NCBI GenBank assembly: GCA_015680685.1
Contig: MNCI01001868.1
Span: 576,871-636,512, forward strand
From: Gnetum montanum
Taxonomy: Eukaryota > Streptophyta > Gnetopsida > Gnetales > Gnetaceae
Direction of reading: 5' to 3'
Length of the DNA: 59,642 nucleotides
The notes below the pieces were generated by a model, which saw only the letters and a list, made by a program, of their open reading frames with translations, was not told the origin of the DNA and did not search any database. Positions 24,009-35,715 of the stretch are shown one piece after another. Made by a program: the position numbers and the translations under genes. The first letter of the stretch is position 1. Every line of letters begins with the position of its first letter.

Positions 24009-24027
24009 GGCCCTCCTTCTAGCATCA
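24009..24027 (-). other. Primer binding site of E5
   Basis: On the minus strand TGATGCTAGAAGGAGGGCC lies about 6 bases after the LTR end. It aligns with TGGCACTAGAAGGAGGACC of E4 (26583-26601); both suggest an ancestral TGGCGCTAGAAGGAGG(G/A)CC. The matching tRNA would end ...CTTCTAGCGCCA; I do not assign its identity. Confidence 0.65.
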
Positions 24028-24032
24028 AAAAT

Positions 24033-24666
24033 TGTAATGATTGAAAATGTTGGTGGTTGGAACACCGAAGGGTTGATGGGCACACAGCCTAACCCCGCAT
24101 CTATGTGAGGGCCTTCCTAGAGGTAGAGATGGGGTGCCCTAAATGGTCTTGTCCATTGAATAGGGATTTACAAAGTGCAAATGGTGTTAATGCAAATAGT
24201 GCTAAGTGTCGGGCAGTGTCAATTGTGTTAACCATGTGAACAATGCTAAGCATAGTTGGTGTTAATGGTATGAATAGTGATAAGCATAGTCACATTTTTT
24301 GGTAGAAAATAGGAGTGCTGGCACCTATGGACCACTGCCTAAGTGTAGCTATAGGCCAAAATACAAAAAAAATGTGAAAAAATGCAAAGAAAACATAAGG
24401 AAGGAAGAGAGAGAAACAAAACACCATCCTAAATGGGGTTGAGCGTAGTTAACTCAAAAATGGATTTAGAAGGTACATAGTTTACAAAAAGTGTAGTGGA
24501 GAACCTAGTCATAGTCTCGATGGTGTCTGACCATGAAGTTTGGCACTCATCGTGGTGTTTGTGCCTGCTAGGTTGGCCATCGTGGTATGCTGTGGGCTAT
24601 GGTGTTTGGTTGGGCTATAAGGGGGCTGTGGTCTACAACTCTACATCTTTGTGTGCCTTTGGATCT
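24033..24666 (-). mobile_element. 5' LTR of E5, downstream fragment
   Basis: Matches 14804-15440 of the intact E5 LTR: CCTAACC(T/C)C(A/G)CATCT, TGGTCTTGTC(A/C)ATTGAATAGG, AATTGTGTTAACCATGTGAA and CACATTTTTTGGTAGAAAAT are shared. Its end (minus strand ...CATTACA) is followed by the primer site. It breaks at 24666 in GGATCT, where E4 begins; the other part of this LTR lies at 43631-44337. Confidence 0.8.
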
Positions 24667-26577
24667 TGAAACACCATCAATTTTAGGCTTCTGCAGTTCA
24701 ATGAAAAAATTTTCTAAGTGTCAAAACTTGGAAAATTTTTTCTAAGTCTAGTGTTATGCTCTACAACGTAGCTAGTGTAACACACATTGAGCCCTATTTT
24801 TCAAGATTTTTCCTAAGTGTCAATAGTAGTTTCATGAAAATTTTTCTAAGTGTCTTGCTATGCTCTTAGTCTACTTGCTATGCTCCCTAGCATAGCCATC
24901 ATAGAACATATTCCCATGGCCAATTTGCCCAAGTTTCAAGCCAGAAGTGGTTAAGGGTTGCTTGGGATGGATGAAACAGTTCGGAAAATTTTCTATCTTT
25001 TGGGTTGTCATGCTTGCTACACTCCCTAGCATACCTAGCTTGACACATGTTCTAGTTGCTAGCTCACCTAAGGACTAGGCTAAAGGTTGTCAAAATTGCT
25101 TGGGATAGCAAAAATAGTTTGGCAAATTTTTTATCTTTCAGGTTGCTACCCTTTGCTACACTTCAAAGCATAGAAAGCATGATACAAGTTCCAGTGCCCA
25201 GTTTTGCCTAAGTGTTGGACAAGGAATTATCAAGTTAGCTCAACATAGAAGATACATTTGGCACATTTCCTAACTTCTAAGGCTTCCCATTATGCTATTC
25301 CCTAGAGCATAGCTAGCGTGCCATGAAGGAAAACTATAGATTTCATCAAAATTTGGCTAAGTGTCCCTACTATGCTTCCCAGTGTAGCTAGAGTAACCAG
25401 TGTGAAAAATCAAAATTTTACAAATTTTCACTAAGTTTCGTGTTATGCTCTAGAGCATAGCCAACTTGACACTAGAAAAAAGCCTCTGCTAGCCTCCAAA
25501 AGCCTCCAGAACTTGGCATTAACCTTTGTCTCAGCTCCAACATTCCTTCAACGATCAAGATCAGCAATTTTCATTTCTTTTGCATCCTCCATTAATCACC
25601 AAAATTGTCCCTACGCTTGGTCCTACTTGAAAGGGTGGGAATACATAGTCTCAAAGCATAACCTCCAAGTTGTACTCTTTTTGCACTATTGGCAAGTACA
25701 TTGTGATCTTTCAAACTCTGGCACATGCAGTCTAGGTAGTGTGGTCACAATTTTGTAGTCTTTGGAAATCTATTGCTATCCTTTAGAGGGTAACACTTTG
25801 CTACTCTCATGAGAGTGTAACATGATAGCATAACATCACCTACGCTCATGCCACATGGCACCTAATCCACATTTCACACTAAACCTATCCCTATAAATAT
25901 CTCAACATCTAGCACTCTAGGCATTGGCAAATCAAAAGAGCATTAAGCATTTTAGTTGTCTGAGCATCCTTGACACTCTCGCATTTAAGCACTTGAGCTT
26001 CACACCTTGACGTCTTCTAGAACATAGTCCATCGTTGCACTCACAAAACATGACAACAGCCAACCTAACAGGTTCAACCTCCATTATAGCCACTAGCACT
26101 ACCTCCCATATGTCTCAGATACTGTGACTGCACTACTATGCTACCACTATGCCTACCTAAAGCTGTGTATTGCTCTCACCTCTTGTCTACCAGAAGTTAC
26201 ACTCCCCATTTTGGGGCAGTGCATTTCTCTATTTTCAAGCTCTATTTCATTTCTTTTCCAAGCATTTTTCTTCAATATTAAGCATAACTCTTGCATTTCT
26301 CCACTCTTCAATACATATTTGCATGCTCACATCATTATTTTCAGGTTGGGACTCTCTGCTATGCTCTTGCTTGCTGTCTTGGTGTCTGTGCATCATACTC
26401 TACAAGCCCCTCTTACAAATGGTCATTTTAACACCACATAAGTCCCTATCTAATCAACTAGACTATTTAGGGCACCTCATTTCCATTTCCCAGCACAGGC
26501 CTTCCACAGATTCAGGGTTAGGCTATATGGTTGTCAACTTCTTAGTGTTCTAGCCACAAATTTTTTTAGACATCATA
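24667..26577 (+). mobile_element. 5' LTR of E4 (1911 bp)
   Basis: Starts TGAAACACCATCAATTTTAGG and ends ...TTTAGACATCATA. It matches 41751-43630 along its whole length. The terminal dinucleotide in both copies is TA, against CA in the E5 5' LTR and the solo LTR, probably a decayed CA. A TATAAATA box lies at 25892-25899. About 24700-25480 contains repeated units of roughly 140-150 bp, each with a CTATGCT...AGCATAG or CTACACT...AGCATAG inverted pair and a TTTTCTAAGTGTC spacer. Confidence 0.85.
25892..25899 (+). promoter_or_regulatory. TATA box of E4 5' LTR
   Basis: CTATAAATAT in a C-rich context; the 3' LTR has the same box at 42945-42952. Confidence 0.55.
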
Positions 26578-26582
26578 GTTTT

Positions 26583-26601
26583 TGGCACTAGAAGGAGGAC
26601 C
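26583..26601 (+). other. Primer binding site of E4
   Basis: TGGCACTAGAAGGAGGACC begins 5 bases after the LTR end and matches the E5 primer site. Confidence 0.65.
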
Positions 26602-27180
26602 TTCCATTCCTTCTGTATTCAAGGGTAATCCCATGTTCTTTCTACAACTCCATCACTAGTGGTGAGCTAGTGTAGACATAACACCCCTATGGACCTACCA
26701 TAGAAGTAGCTGGAACATAGACCAACATAGGAGTTCTTTGCATTTTGATTGGTGTAGATTGATCCCACTTATCAGTTTCCCTGGAACCCTATGGGATGAA
26801 TAGCCTAACTGTTTCTATAACATCAAGATCTGAGTGCTCTAGAGAGCATAACAATCCTTCAAAGCATAACATTCCCTCAGAGCATAATGAGCATAACACC
26901 AGAGTTAGTCATTTTTCACAACATTTCCAAAGTTAGTTATTTTGGACATGTTTTCATAGTTTTCATACATAGCCATTTTTATTTATGTTTTCTACACTTG
27001 AATGTTTTTTTCAACACCTTCTTTTCCTATATTTTTCTACATAGCAACATAAACCCCATTAACACTTCAACCTCTGCCTTGAGCATGGAGGTAGTTCATC
27101 CTTCTCAATAGGTGGGAGACATTGAGCAACCACTTAGCCTTATACAACCATAATGGCAGTCACTTAGACTATGTAACCAA
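26602..27180 (+). other. E4 leader
   Basis: Untranslated region between primer site and gag. Near 26835-26895 GAGCATAAC(A) recurs four or five times at short intervals. No protein-like reading until about 27180. Confidence 0.45.
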
Positions 27181-29480
27181 TTGCCTAAATATAGGATGAT
27201 GGATGATGAATGATATAATTTCCTTTATGTGAAGCTTCAAGAAAGCCTGTCCTTAGACCACCAAGAAATAGAAGCGAAGCGTAATTTTGAAATAATTCAT
27301 CAAAATGGGAAAGAGTTCCTTCCCACCCCTAATGCATTCATCCTACTTACTAACATTTTTAGGTGGCTCCTAGACCATCTTATTAGGGTGAGTGGTTGAA
27401 AGAGCAAGATGCAGCATCAAACTATGATGAGACCCTACAGGATGGGTAGGAGGAGCTTGAGTCCCCTTCAAATAGCAGTGCCCCATTTTACACCCTTTCC
27501 CAACAACCTGCCTCCACTTTTATGCCACACTAGTCATAGTCATCTACCTTCTTTGAGGTAGTTATAACACTTCTGCAACCTAAGTCCATGCTTATGGTAG
27601 CTACCCACCAAGTCTCGCATGCGCAACAAAGTGTAGGAACTTCTACCACTTTTTCCTTTGTCATCTCCTCACAGTCTATGTAGCCTTCCTTGTTGGCATT
27701 CATGATGCTAACACTTCCATATGTGCACACAATGCCCATATCTCAACTGCAGACAAGTCATATGCCCTTCATCCTAGCCATCTCAGTAGCACCTCCAACA
27801 ATAGCCGAAGCCTCCACCATGTGGTGGGCTACAACCTTTATGCCTATGGCATAACTATCACACATGACTCAATACATGCAATAGTAGACTCAACAAGTGT
27901 CATATGTAGTGGCACAACCCACAATAGGGTTGTGGGCCACTCTGATGGCACCACCAGTAGCACAACTAGTGCAACCCTCTGTGGCATCCCCAAGTTTGAA
28001 CCAAGCATTCCAACACATCCAAACTCTCATGGAGGAGGTTAAGTGGCTTAAAGCAGCTAACTCAGAAATAGTTCATGTGATGGACTTCTATCAAGATAAC
28101 CCCATCAGTCCTATTTTCCTGTCATTAAATTTTTCTTGTGGGATCCAACTTCCTTAGTTTATGAAATACAATAGTGAGGGAGACCCTAACACCCACTTGG
28201 TAACCTTCCGTTTTGAATGCTTGCTTTTGCAAGCATGGCCACATCCAATCATTCATGTCTTTGCCATCTCCCTGACTAGAAAAGCTCTTGATTGGTACCA
28301 TGTTCTCCATAAAGCCTCCATATCAACTTTAGAGGAGTTTCTCAGCCAATTTGTAACTCACTTCAAGTATAACTTGAAGCCTGAAGCCACATTAGACTAG
28401 TTAATGAATGTTAAGCAAGGGGCATTGGAGCCAATGCAAAAATTTATACAATGTTGAAGTGCTTCCCTTAATGAAATTCATGAGTTGATAGCAAAAACTC
28501 ACCTTCTAGCTATCTTTAAGGATGCAATAAATGACTTTATCAAGTCAAAGTTGTAGTACTTAACCCTGCACTCTCTCATCCAAGCTTTTGCTCAAATGAA
28601 GAGCATACAAGGTGTGGTGGAAGCCAGTGAGGACTTAGCTTATGTGGCCTACAAAAATTCACATGCAAAAAAGGGTAAATAAAAAGGGAAGGTGATGGAA
28701 ATAGTTGTAGCTATGACCAATGAAGCCAAACCCAACAACACTAAGACAATGATCAAGGCACCTAAGGTCCCAGCCAACAACTACAAGGCAATGGGTTCTA
28801 GCACTACGAGAACCAATTAGCCTGCATCATTAGCAATCATGAAGTAAGCTCCCCAAAGGCCAAGCTTTGAGTGCAAGGATCACTCAAAGTACACCTCTTT
28901 TCCCATTAAGCTATCAGAGCTTTTAGACCAATTGCTTAGTGCTAGGCACATTCAACATAAACAAATGTCTATGGATGCATGAAGATGCCATGAGAGGTAT
29001 TATGAGGTCCTCAGAAACCCTTCTACAGCTATGCCAAATGAGCCCCTAGTTCCTAAAAACTTTAGATTGGACCAGTACTACAACTATCACCAATTGCATG
29101 GCCATGACACAGACTATTGCTTAGCATTGAAAGACGACATTGAACACATGATTGATTAGGGAAAACTAGTCCTTGATGAAAGTAGTCCTGTATTGCCAGA
29201 AAACTAATTCGTGAAGGTCTATAAGGATACCCTCAATGCTAGCAATGTAGGTTACATTATTAATGCCATTAGCATTGACGATATTGTAGAAATAGAACAT
29301 GAACCCTTTTTGGTCTGTGTGCCCTTTGGTGACACTGGGGCCTCAACGTCAATTGGACTACCGTTTCCTTTTGTCATCAAAGAACCACCTTGAGCACCCA
29401 TGACACCCTTTGTGGATAGGGCCCCAGCACATTGCAATGATGGCAACCTAAACACATTTTTTCATTAGGGTTCCAAGACA
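27180..29480 (+). pseudogene. gag: gag relic of E4
   Basis: Ty3 capsid/nucleocapsid gene. The retrotransposon capsid fold is readable at 28161-28400: GDPNTHLVTF, ALDWYHVLHK and FLSQFVTHFKY, the usual order for plant Ty3 gag. It continues through stops as LEPMQKFIQC and HLLAIFKDAINDFIK, then a basic linker. A nucleocapsid-like block at about 29070-29140 reads YYNYHQLHGHDTDYCLALKD, in which the first cysteines of a CCHC knuckle seem replaced. The N-terminal part (27180-28040) is poorly readable and Thr/Ser/Pro-rich. Frameshifts and stops are frequent (for example TAG at 28398), so no functional protein is possible. The same gag family occurs in E5. Confidence 0.8.
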
Positions 29481-30700
29481 TGCAGACCCTCCACCTGCCC
29501 AAGGTCTGGTGGTGGGAACTACATTACAACCTACCTACCCGAAGAGACATGATGAGCACCTTATTCACAAAATGATTAGGGAATGCATGGGAATAGGTTC
29601 TCCTAAGCTCACCCCTTTGTTAACCGTCCCCATGGCCTCATTGTCTTAGGCAACCAACACAAATGCAAATAGTTGACAAATAAATGCCAAGGCTCGAAAT
29701 CCCACTACACAACCAAAAGTCAAATCTCCTCCTTAGGAAATTCATCTCTTAGGACGCATGAAGAAGGTAAAAGCCACCAAAATAATAGATAGTGAGAAAT
29801 ATTTCTTGAAGACGTTGGCACAAGTTAAATAGGCTCTAAAAAACCACAACTTTGAGCCTATATGACTTAATTATGACCTCTTCTAGTCATCGTGAATCTT
29901 TGTTTCACATGTTAACATCTGTTCCAATTAAGGAAGATATGCTAGTAGATAAAAAAACCATTCATGCTATAATGTTTCTGCTTACAACCCAAGGATCAGG
30001 GTCAACACCCTTAACATTTCATGATGAGGTAATCAAGGTTGATCCTAAAAAGGGTCAGGTGACTAGTGCACCCATGTTTATAATGATTTATGTAGGCCAA
30101 TATAAAATTTGTAGGGTGCATGTCAATGACGGGGTGACAACTAATGTCATCTTGTTCCCCATCATTAACAATCTTGGCCTAGTTGACTAGATTAGGCCGA
30201 CAACAACAATGTGATTGAAATCCTTCAATGGAGTGTGCGTAGTTGTAAAAGGGATTGTCACAATAGATTTCATGATAGGGGAGAAATTCCCCACTAATTC
30301 TAAATTCATTATGGTTGAAGAAATGCTTTGATTTAATCTGATTCTAGGGAGGTATTGGCTAGCCCAACTACGAGTCATTTCTTTACCTATTCACCAAGAG
30401 ATCTATTTTTCCTACAAGGGTGGAGAGGTGGTGATCTTTGGTGACAGTGTAGTCCCTTAGACCATCAACAACGTAGATACAGAACAAGGGTTAGAGGTAG
30501 AGTTCTCTGAAGATGCACCACCTGTGCGTAATGAAAGTCAATGTTGTTCATCTAATTTTAAACAACCATGCAAGGCAAACAATCTTCTTGAGGGAGCTCT
30601 TTGGGAAAAATTTCCCTTCTTCACAATAGATGAAGGTCTAGGAGAATACCGTCTTGTGCCTCCTAGGCCTTATGCACTACCTAATCCACATTAGGTTAGA
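29481..30700 (+). pseudogene. Protease (retropepsin) region of E4
   Basis: Aspartic protease domain following gag. The frame at 29852-30190 is nearly clean. It carries IHAIMFLLTTQGSG, then a strand-turn block HVNDGVTTNVILFP in the position of the catalytic D-S/T-G motif (here D-G-V-T, decayed), and IINNLGL. Further on are LKSFNG and LILGRYWLAQL, the C-terminal flap/helix block G-R-x-W-L of plant Ty3 proteases. The reading ends near YALPNPH (about 30680). Stops at 30188 and 30331 break it. It is separated from RT by about 6 kb, part of which is an insertion. In Ogre elements protease and RT are normally separated by an intron-bearing spacer, so some separation may be native. Confidence 0.75.
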
Positions 30701-30879
30701 ATGCACCTACACAACTAAGGCATTCCCTTAGTTTGCTTGCATGTTTCACCTGCCTCTTATCCTTTACCTGTATGGTTACAATTGCGTTATTGCATACATC
30801 TTGCATTATGTCATTTCTTTAGTTCATTTGGTTTCATTTAGCCTTTTTAAAATGACCAAAAAAAAGCAAAAAAAGAAAA

Positions 30880-31110
30880 CAAGGGATCCAGAAAGGCCTT
30901 AAACTATCACTTTGCTCACTAAGGCCTAAAATTGGCAACTTGCTTCCTTGTACAGTATGACCTGGAAAGGCCTTAAACTATCATGTGGCCTAGAAAGGCC
31001 TTAAAATATCACATGGCCTAAAATGACCTTAAACTAGTGAGGGCTCAAAATGGCCTTAAACTAGTAATGGCCCTTCCATCATGGCCTTAAACTAGCATGG
31101 AGTCCACAAG
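30880..31110 (+). repeat. GGCCTTAAACTA motif array after E4 protease
   Basis: Seven or eight copies of (A)GGCCTTAAACTA(T/G) at 20-40 base spacings. Same motif as at 39895-40140 and, inverted, 17260-18060. Confidence 0.7.
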
Positions 31111-31449
31111 GGGCCTAATTGCATCAATCAAATCATAAGTTAAAATTACAACAACATTACATGAAATACAACAAAATGAAAAGAAAATAATTGTCATATT
31201 TCCATTGAATTATTAATAATGTATGTAGTTCAAGTTTACACCCAAAATATAAAATCTCCAAAAATGCAAAATTGCTTGATAACAGGGCTATTTCTTAGGC
31301 ATTTAAACTTACAATGTGTGGTGGGGGCTAAGGTTCTTCCTCTTCTACTCCATTGGGTCCTATGCCATCACCTAGAACCTACATTAAATAAAAATAAAAT
31401 AGCAAATTAGCTAACAAATAAAGTGACATGTAACAAATAAAAATGATGC

Positions 31450-32220
31450 AAACTAAACCAACCTAGGGGCATCTTTTTAAGGCAAACCTCTAGGCATTGG
31501 AGGATTTCATCTTCTAATAATTGTGTCTAGTCCTCCTCACCAAGGTTAATGCCCATGAGCATTTTTCCTTTTTCTATGGTCATTGATGAGGGTAGCCATA
31601 GTGAAAACCTTGCACAGGTGACCTCTCCGATAGGTAAAGTGATCTGTCTCTTTGGGTTTCACTCATCACTATGTTGCTTGCAAATAGTTCATAAGCCTAT
31701 TTTGTGCCAATTGCGTCAAGAAATATCTATTGGCATTGATGTTCCATAGGCTCATCTTTGTACTTTTTATAGTACGCTTTGCACTCTTGCATGTAGTGGT
31801 GCTTGTGATTCTTTTGAGTTTGGCCCCATTGGTACACTTTCGCATTATAATCCTTCCAATCTTGATTTTTCTTTACTTAGAGGTCCATTTGCATCCGTTG
31901 CTCAATCACCTCATGGGTAGCCTCTTTCTTGCCCCGAACAGCTAACCAATACCTACATAATTAATTTTATCCATGTGCTAGCTATCGTTTAGCTTGTCAC
32001 ATGTCACCAGGAAGTCATAACAAGACTACAAGTCCTCGAATCTTGCCTCCTAGTTTGCCCCCTTTTCCTAAAGCTCTTGCACCCGTTTCCACAGGTGCTT
32101 GTTAACACACCTACACTCCCACAATGCTCTTGTGGAGTACAACACACATTTTCTTGCTTTTTCATACACGTAATGAGGCACTTGCTCCACTTCAGAAGAA
32201 AACTTAGGTATGGCATCGAC
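31450..32220 (-). pseudogene. Unrecognised minus-strand reading with coiled-coil part
   Basis: Broken minus-strand readings. About 32200-32000 contains CVLYSTRALWECRCVNKHLW followed by LWKRVQEL and EARFEDL, a helical charged run. About 31900-31600 contains WGQTQKNHKHHYMQECKAYY and KKYKDEPMEHQCQ. They could be the C-terminal part of the same protein as the pieces at 32789-34030. I do not recognise a family; no retroviral or transposase catalytic motif is visible. Confidence 0.35.
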
Positions 32221-32788
32221 CTAGACTACCCTATTCGAGTCCCACTTAAGCTATGAGCTTGTCATTACATAATAGATAAGATAACATTAGCCACAAACCA
32301 ATCAAGAAAAAAAAAGTAAAAATAAGAAAATATATAATAAAATAGACGTACCAATCTCAAGGTCCTTTTTTTTATACGATCTATCATATCATCCACCATG
32401 CCTTACATTAAGGTGAACTTATTCAGACTCTCCATCCATGATTGTGTACGAAAGGTGGATGTGGATGCTAGACATTTAGCAGAAAGACCAGCTACTACAA
32501 TATAATGCACTTAGTGATTATTAGGTAACCAATGGCCAAGGAGAGAGAAAAAATGACAAAAAAAGAAAAAAAATAAAGATGACAGTGCAAATCTCCTACC
32601 CAACAAGCCCTCAGGTGTGAGAGCGAGGGAATCATCCATCTACACATCATCAAAGAAATTCTCAAACTCACCCCTTTCAAACTACAACCCTTCTTCTTCA
32701 TTTTTCCTTAGCACTTCAGTAGCTTTGCATTCCTCCTCATCTATCATTTGTCCCTCAGGTTGAGGGATAACATCCTCTATGGGCTTCG

Positions 32789-33180
32789 TTACTGTTGTAG
32801 GGGTCCTTTTGCCTGTGTCACACAAGTTAAAGTTATAATTATCAATAATAAGTATGAGATGACATGACATGTTATAGTAGTATCAAATAATGCAAACTTA
32901 CTTGCAATTTCTAAGCACACATCATGTAGCTTAAATCGTAGCTTTTTTCCACCCTCCTCCACTTCACGCATGGGCTCTTCCATAGGGCGTAGCTTCTTAA
33001 TCTTTATCTTGGATGATCTCATTGTCTCAACAATGAGGCATGCCCCTCTCACTACATTTCCAGTGTTGGTTGATGGAACCTCTCTAGCACTATCATGTGT
33101 GTGGTAGGATCGTCCCCCATCATCCATGCTTGTTACTGAAAACAACTTTCCAGTTGCCTCTAGAGGGTCCTGTGATTTTA
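32789..33180 (-). pseudogene. Unrecognised minus-strand reading (RGACL block)
   Basis: A frame open from 33145 to 32789 contains GNVVRGACLIVETMRSSKIK, a basic stretch, then LRFKLHDVCLEIASKFALF. The arrangement TRG-x-C/A near a basic region before a conserved helix is loosely like the accessory (TNP1/plant transposase) protein of CACTA transposons, but the similarity is by eye and weak. The last part (FALF...LLLIIITLTC) may be intron or non-coding. It lies between the readings at 31450-32220 and 33434-34030 in the same orientation. Confidence 0.35.
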
Positions 33181-33433
33181 TGGTGTGGAATAGGTGGTGG
33201 ATTCATAGCCTAGAGATCTAAGTGCAGTCTTGCACCATCCACCGCCCATTCTCACGAACGATAAAAAATTTTGCAAATCTTCATAGGCATGCTACGGAGA
33301 AAGCAAAGTGCACATGTGATCGTGCTTGGAGGTTGTGTCATAGTCTAATGATTTCAGCAAGTAGGCCGCTAACAAGGTAATTGGCCTAGTTGTATTATGT
33401 CCCCTCCTTTATTAGATCCCTCATGATCTAAAC

Positions 33434-34030
33434 TTACTCAACCCTAAGAATCTTTTCTTGGAAAAGTAGCTTTAGGGATGCACAAGATTGGAAGACTAGG
33501 TAGAGGTGGTGGACCACAGGTACTTCCACCTCCTTCATTGGCATTCCTTTATGAACCTTGGAAGCTCCCAACCACTCCTCAATGTCTCCTTTGTGGTCTA
33601 GGTCTTTGTCGATCTTTTCTACAACTGGTAGACCCTCAGAGTAGATGCTGAGGAGGTTCACAAAGAATTTATTTGTAATTTCAAAAATCACCCATGCATT
33701 AGGAACCTATGTGCTGAAGTGATCGGTGCTCTTAGTGAAGGAGTCAATTAGGGCAATTATTTCAGCCACTAGGATACTTAGGCCAATGGCCAAGAAAAGG
33801 TCCATGAGCCTAGCCCATTGAAGATTCCTTACTTTTTCTACCGGGGCATCATAGCACAACCAGCATTGTGAAATCTCAACCTCACTATATTTAAAGATGA
33901 GAGTGGCCTTAGTGTGACTTGTAGCAACCATCGTAACTTCTCTTAACTTAGCCACAGCTACAATAAGTGAAAGTAAAATTAGCAACATGAGAAAAATAAA
34001 GTAAAAAGTGCATAAAAATAAGCAACACAT
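33434..34030 (-). pseudogene. Unrecognised minus-strand reading (SKVHKGMPM block)
   Basis: Two open minus-strand frames, 34030-33707 and 33691-33434, separated by a single TAG and in the same frame, give about 150 credible residues: ARLMDLFLAIGLSILVAEII, then IEEWLGASKVHKGMPMKEVE and VVHHLYLVFQSCASLKLLF. The first about 30 residues are hydrophobic and may be untranslated or intron sequence. It reads like a real folded protein and is the best-kept coding stretch of the insert. I do not recognise it. Confidence 0.4.
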
Positions 34031-35029
34031 GACTCACATGGCACGAATGGTATGTGGGATGGCGGTAGTGGAACTGAAACTTCCTCCACGCTTGGTATGC
34101 TGGTTGCCCACTCAATGTCCAATCAATAACTCAACACCTCTCATAAGACTTGGAATATGAGTGAGGGAGTTCCACTAGGTTTTCCCTGATTTTCCCAATC
34201 ATTATGACATGAACATTCTCAAAAGATGAGAATTCCTATAGGGAAGTTTGAGTCAAGTTCAATGCCCCCACTTCATCCTTGAGGTCATCTGCATCAACAC
34301 TAAACTTTCATCTATTGTGACATGAGAAATTAGCATCTTAAGTTATAATCTAATAAGTAGTACAAGAAATTGTAAGGAGACTCACCCTTTAATGCAATAC
34401 ACCATCCCAAGTGGGTTCTGGAAAAGAGTATGTAGGTATCAAGTAATGAACATAGTGTTGTTCTTGTTGTAGCACTAAAATTTGGGCATTCTCCAAATCC
34501 TAGATAAAAGCCTAAGGCACTGTTGGACCTGGCCTTAGTTCCCTACTCCTTCATCAGTAGTAGGCTCATTAGATATGAACCTTAGAATGCCTCAGTTCAC
34601 CCTAGGCAATAATGTCTTTATTATGATGCCTGCTACTTCGGCCACTAGGTGTGACCAAATCATCACACGAAAATGACAAAGCAAAAATATCAAGAATTCT
34701 TGCATGCCCAACCTACACCATACCACTTAGTAGCCCACATGTGTGTCTGGTGCAAGCACATTTGGTATAGGCTTGCTCATGCAGCATAAAATGCCCACTA
34801 GCTCAACTACAATGAGGACGGGTTTTAATAATATCTTGTGATGCCACAACAACAGCAAAAGGAGAATCTTAACATTGAATAAAATAAAATAAACGCATAG
34901 AAATTACACTCAATACACTTAACTTTCCAATGAGCCTCATTAAAAAGGGATGTTAGCGTACCCATCTAATATGCCTAGTCCCTAATGAGGCACAACACTA
35001 ACATCTATGTTGTATTTAAAAAAATCCAC

Positions 35030-35340
35030 TAACTATTGGTTACGCTCTCCATAGAGTGTAACTTTCAAAACTGAAAATTTTTTTCTAAGTGTTGGTTACA
35101 CTCCTTGTAGAGTGTAACAACTACCAAATTTTTTCTAGGTGCTAGTTACACTCTCTGCAGAGCGTAACAACTAAAAACTTTTTTCTAAATGTTGGTTATG
35201 CTCCTTGTAGAGTGTAACAATCGCAAAAATTTCTAACTATTAAAAATTTCAAAAAAAAAAAACAAAACAAAATTGTAGGGTATGCTCATTACATAGCATA
35301 ACCCATTGACTATGTTGCCTGTAAATTGTAACACTAGGAA
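35030..35340 (+). repeat. Hairpin tandem repeat, about 60 bp unit
   Basis: Four to five copies of TGGTTACACTC-C-GTAGAGTGTAACAAC followed by an A/T-rich AAATTTTTTCTAAGTG spacer. Each unit contains the inverted pair GTTACACTC/GAGTGTAAC. Confidence 0.75.
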
Positions 35341-35465
35341 ACCAAAATTTTTCTAACTTCTTGTTACACTCTCAAGAATGCATTCTAGAATGATCATCAT
35401 GACCTTCACAATCCTACCTAGACCATTATACTTTGTTTTCACCCCCAAGCTACCTTAACTAAGTC

Positions 35466-35715
35466 TTGTCCTGTGTCATGCATAAGATGTCAAAAAACAT
35501 TTGTCCCATGTCACACGTGGGACACCAAGAAAAACCCCTATCCTATGCCATGTGCAGGACATTAAGGAACCCTTGTTCCATGCCATGTGTGGGACACCAA
35601 GAAAAACCTCTATTCTACACCGTGTGTAGGATGCCAAGGAACCCTTGTTTCGTGCCACATGGAAGACATCAAGAAAAACCCTTGTCCTACGCCATGCACA
35701 GGATGTCAATCCCCC
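35466..35715 (+). repeat. Tandem repeat of about 57 bp (CCATGTGTGGGACACCAAG)
   Basis: Four to five units alternate two versions, one with GTGGGACACCAAGAAAAACC and one with GGACATTAAGGAACCCTTG. Both strands are open across it only because the unit is a multiple of 3. Related CCCATGTCCCACA motifs recur at 36236-36285. Confidence 0.75.
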
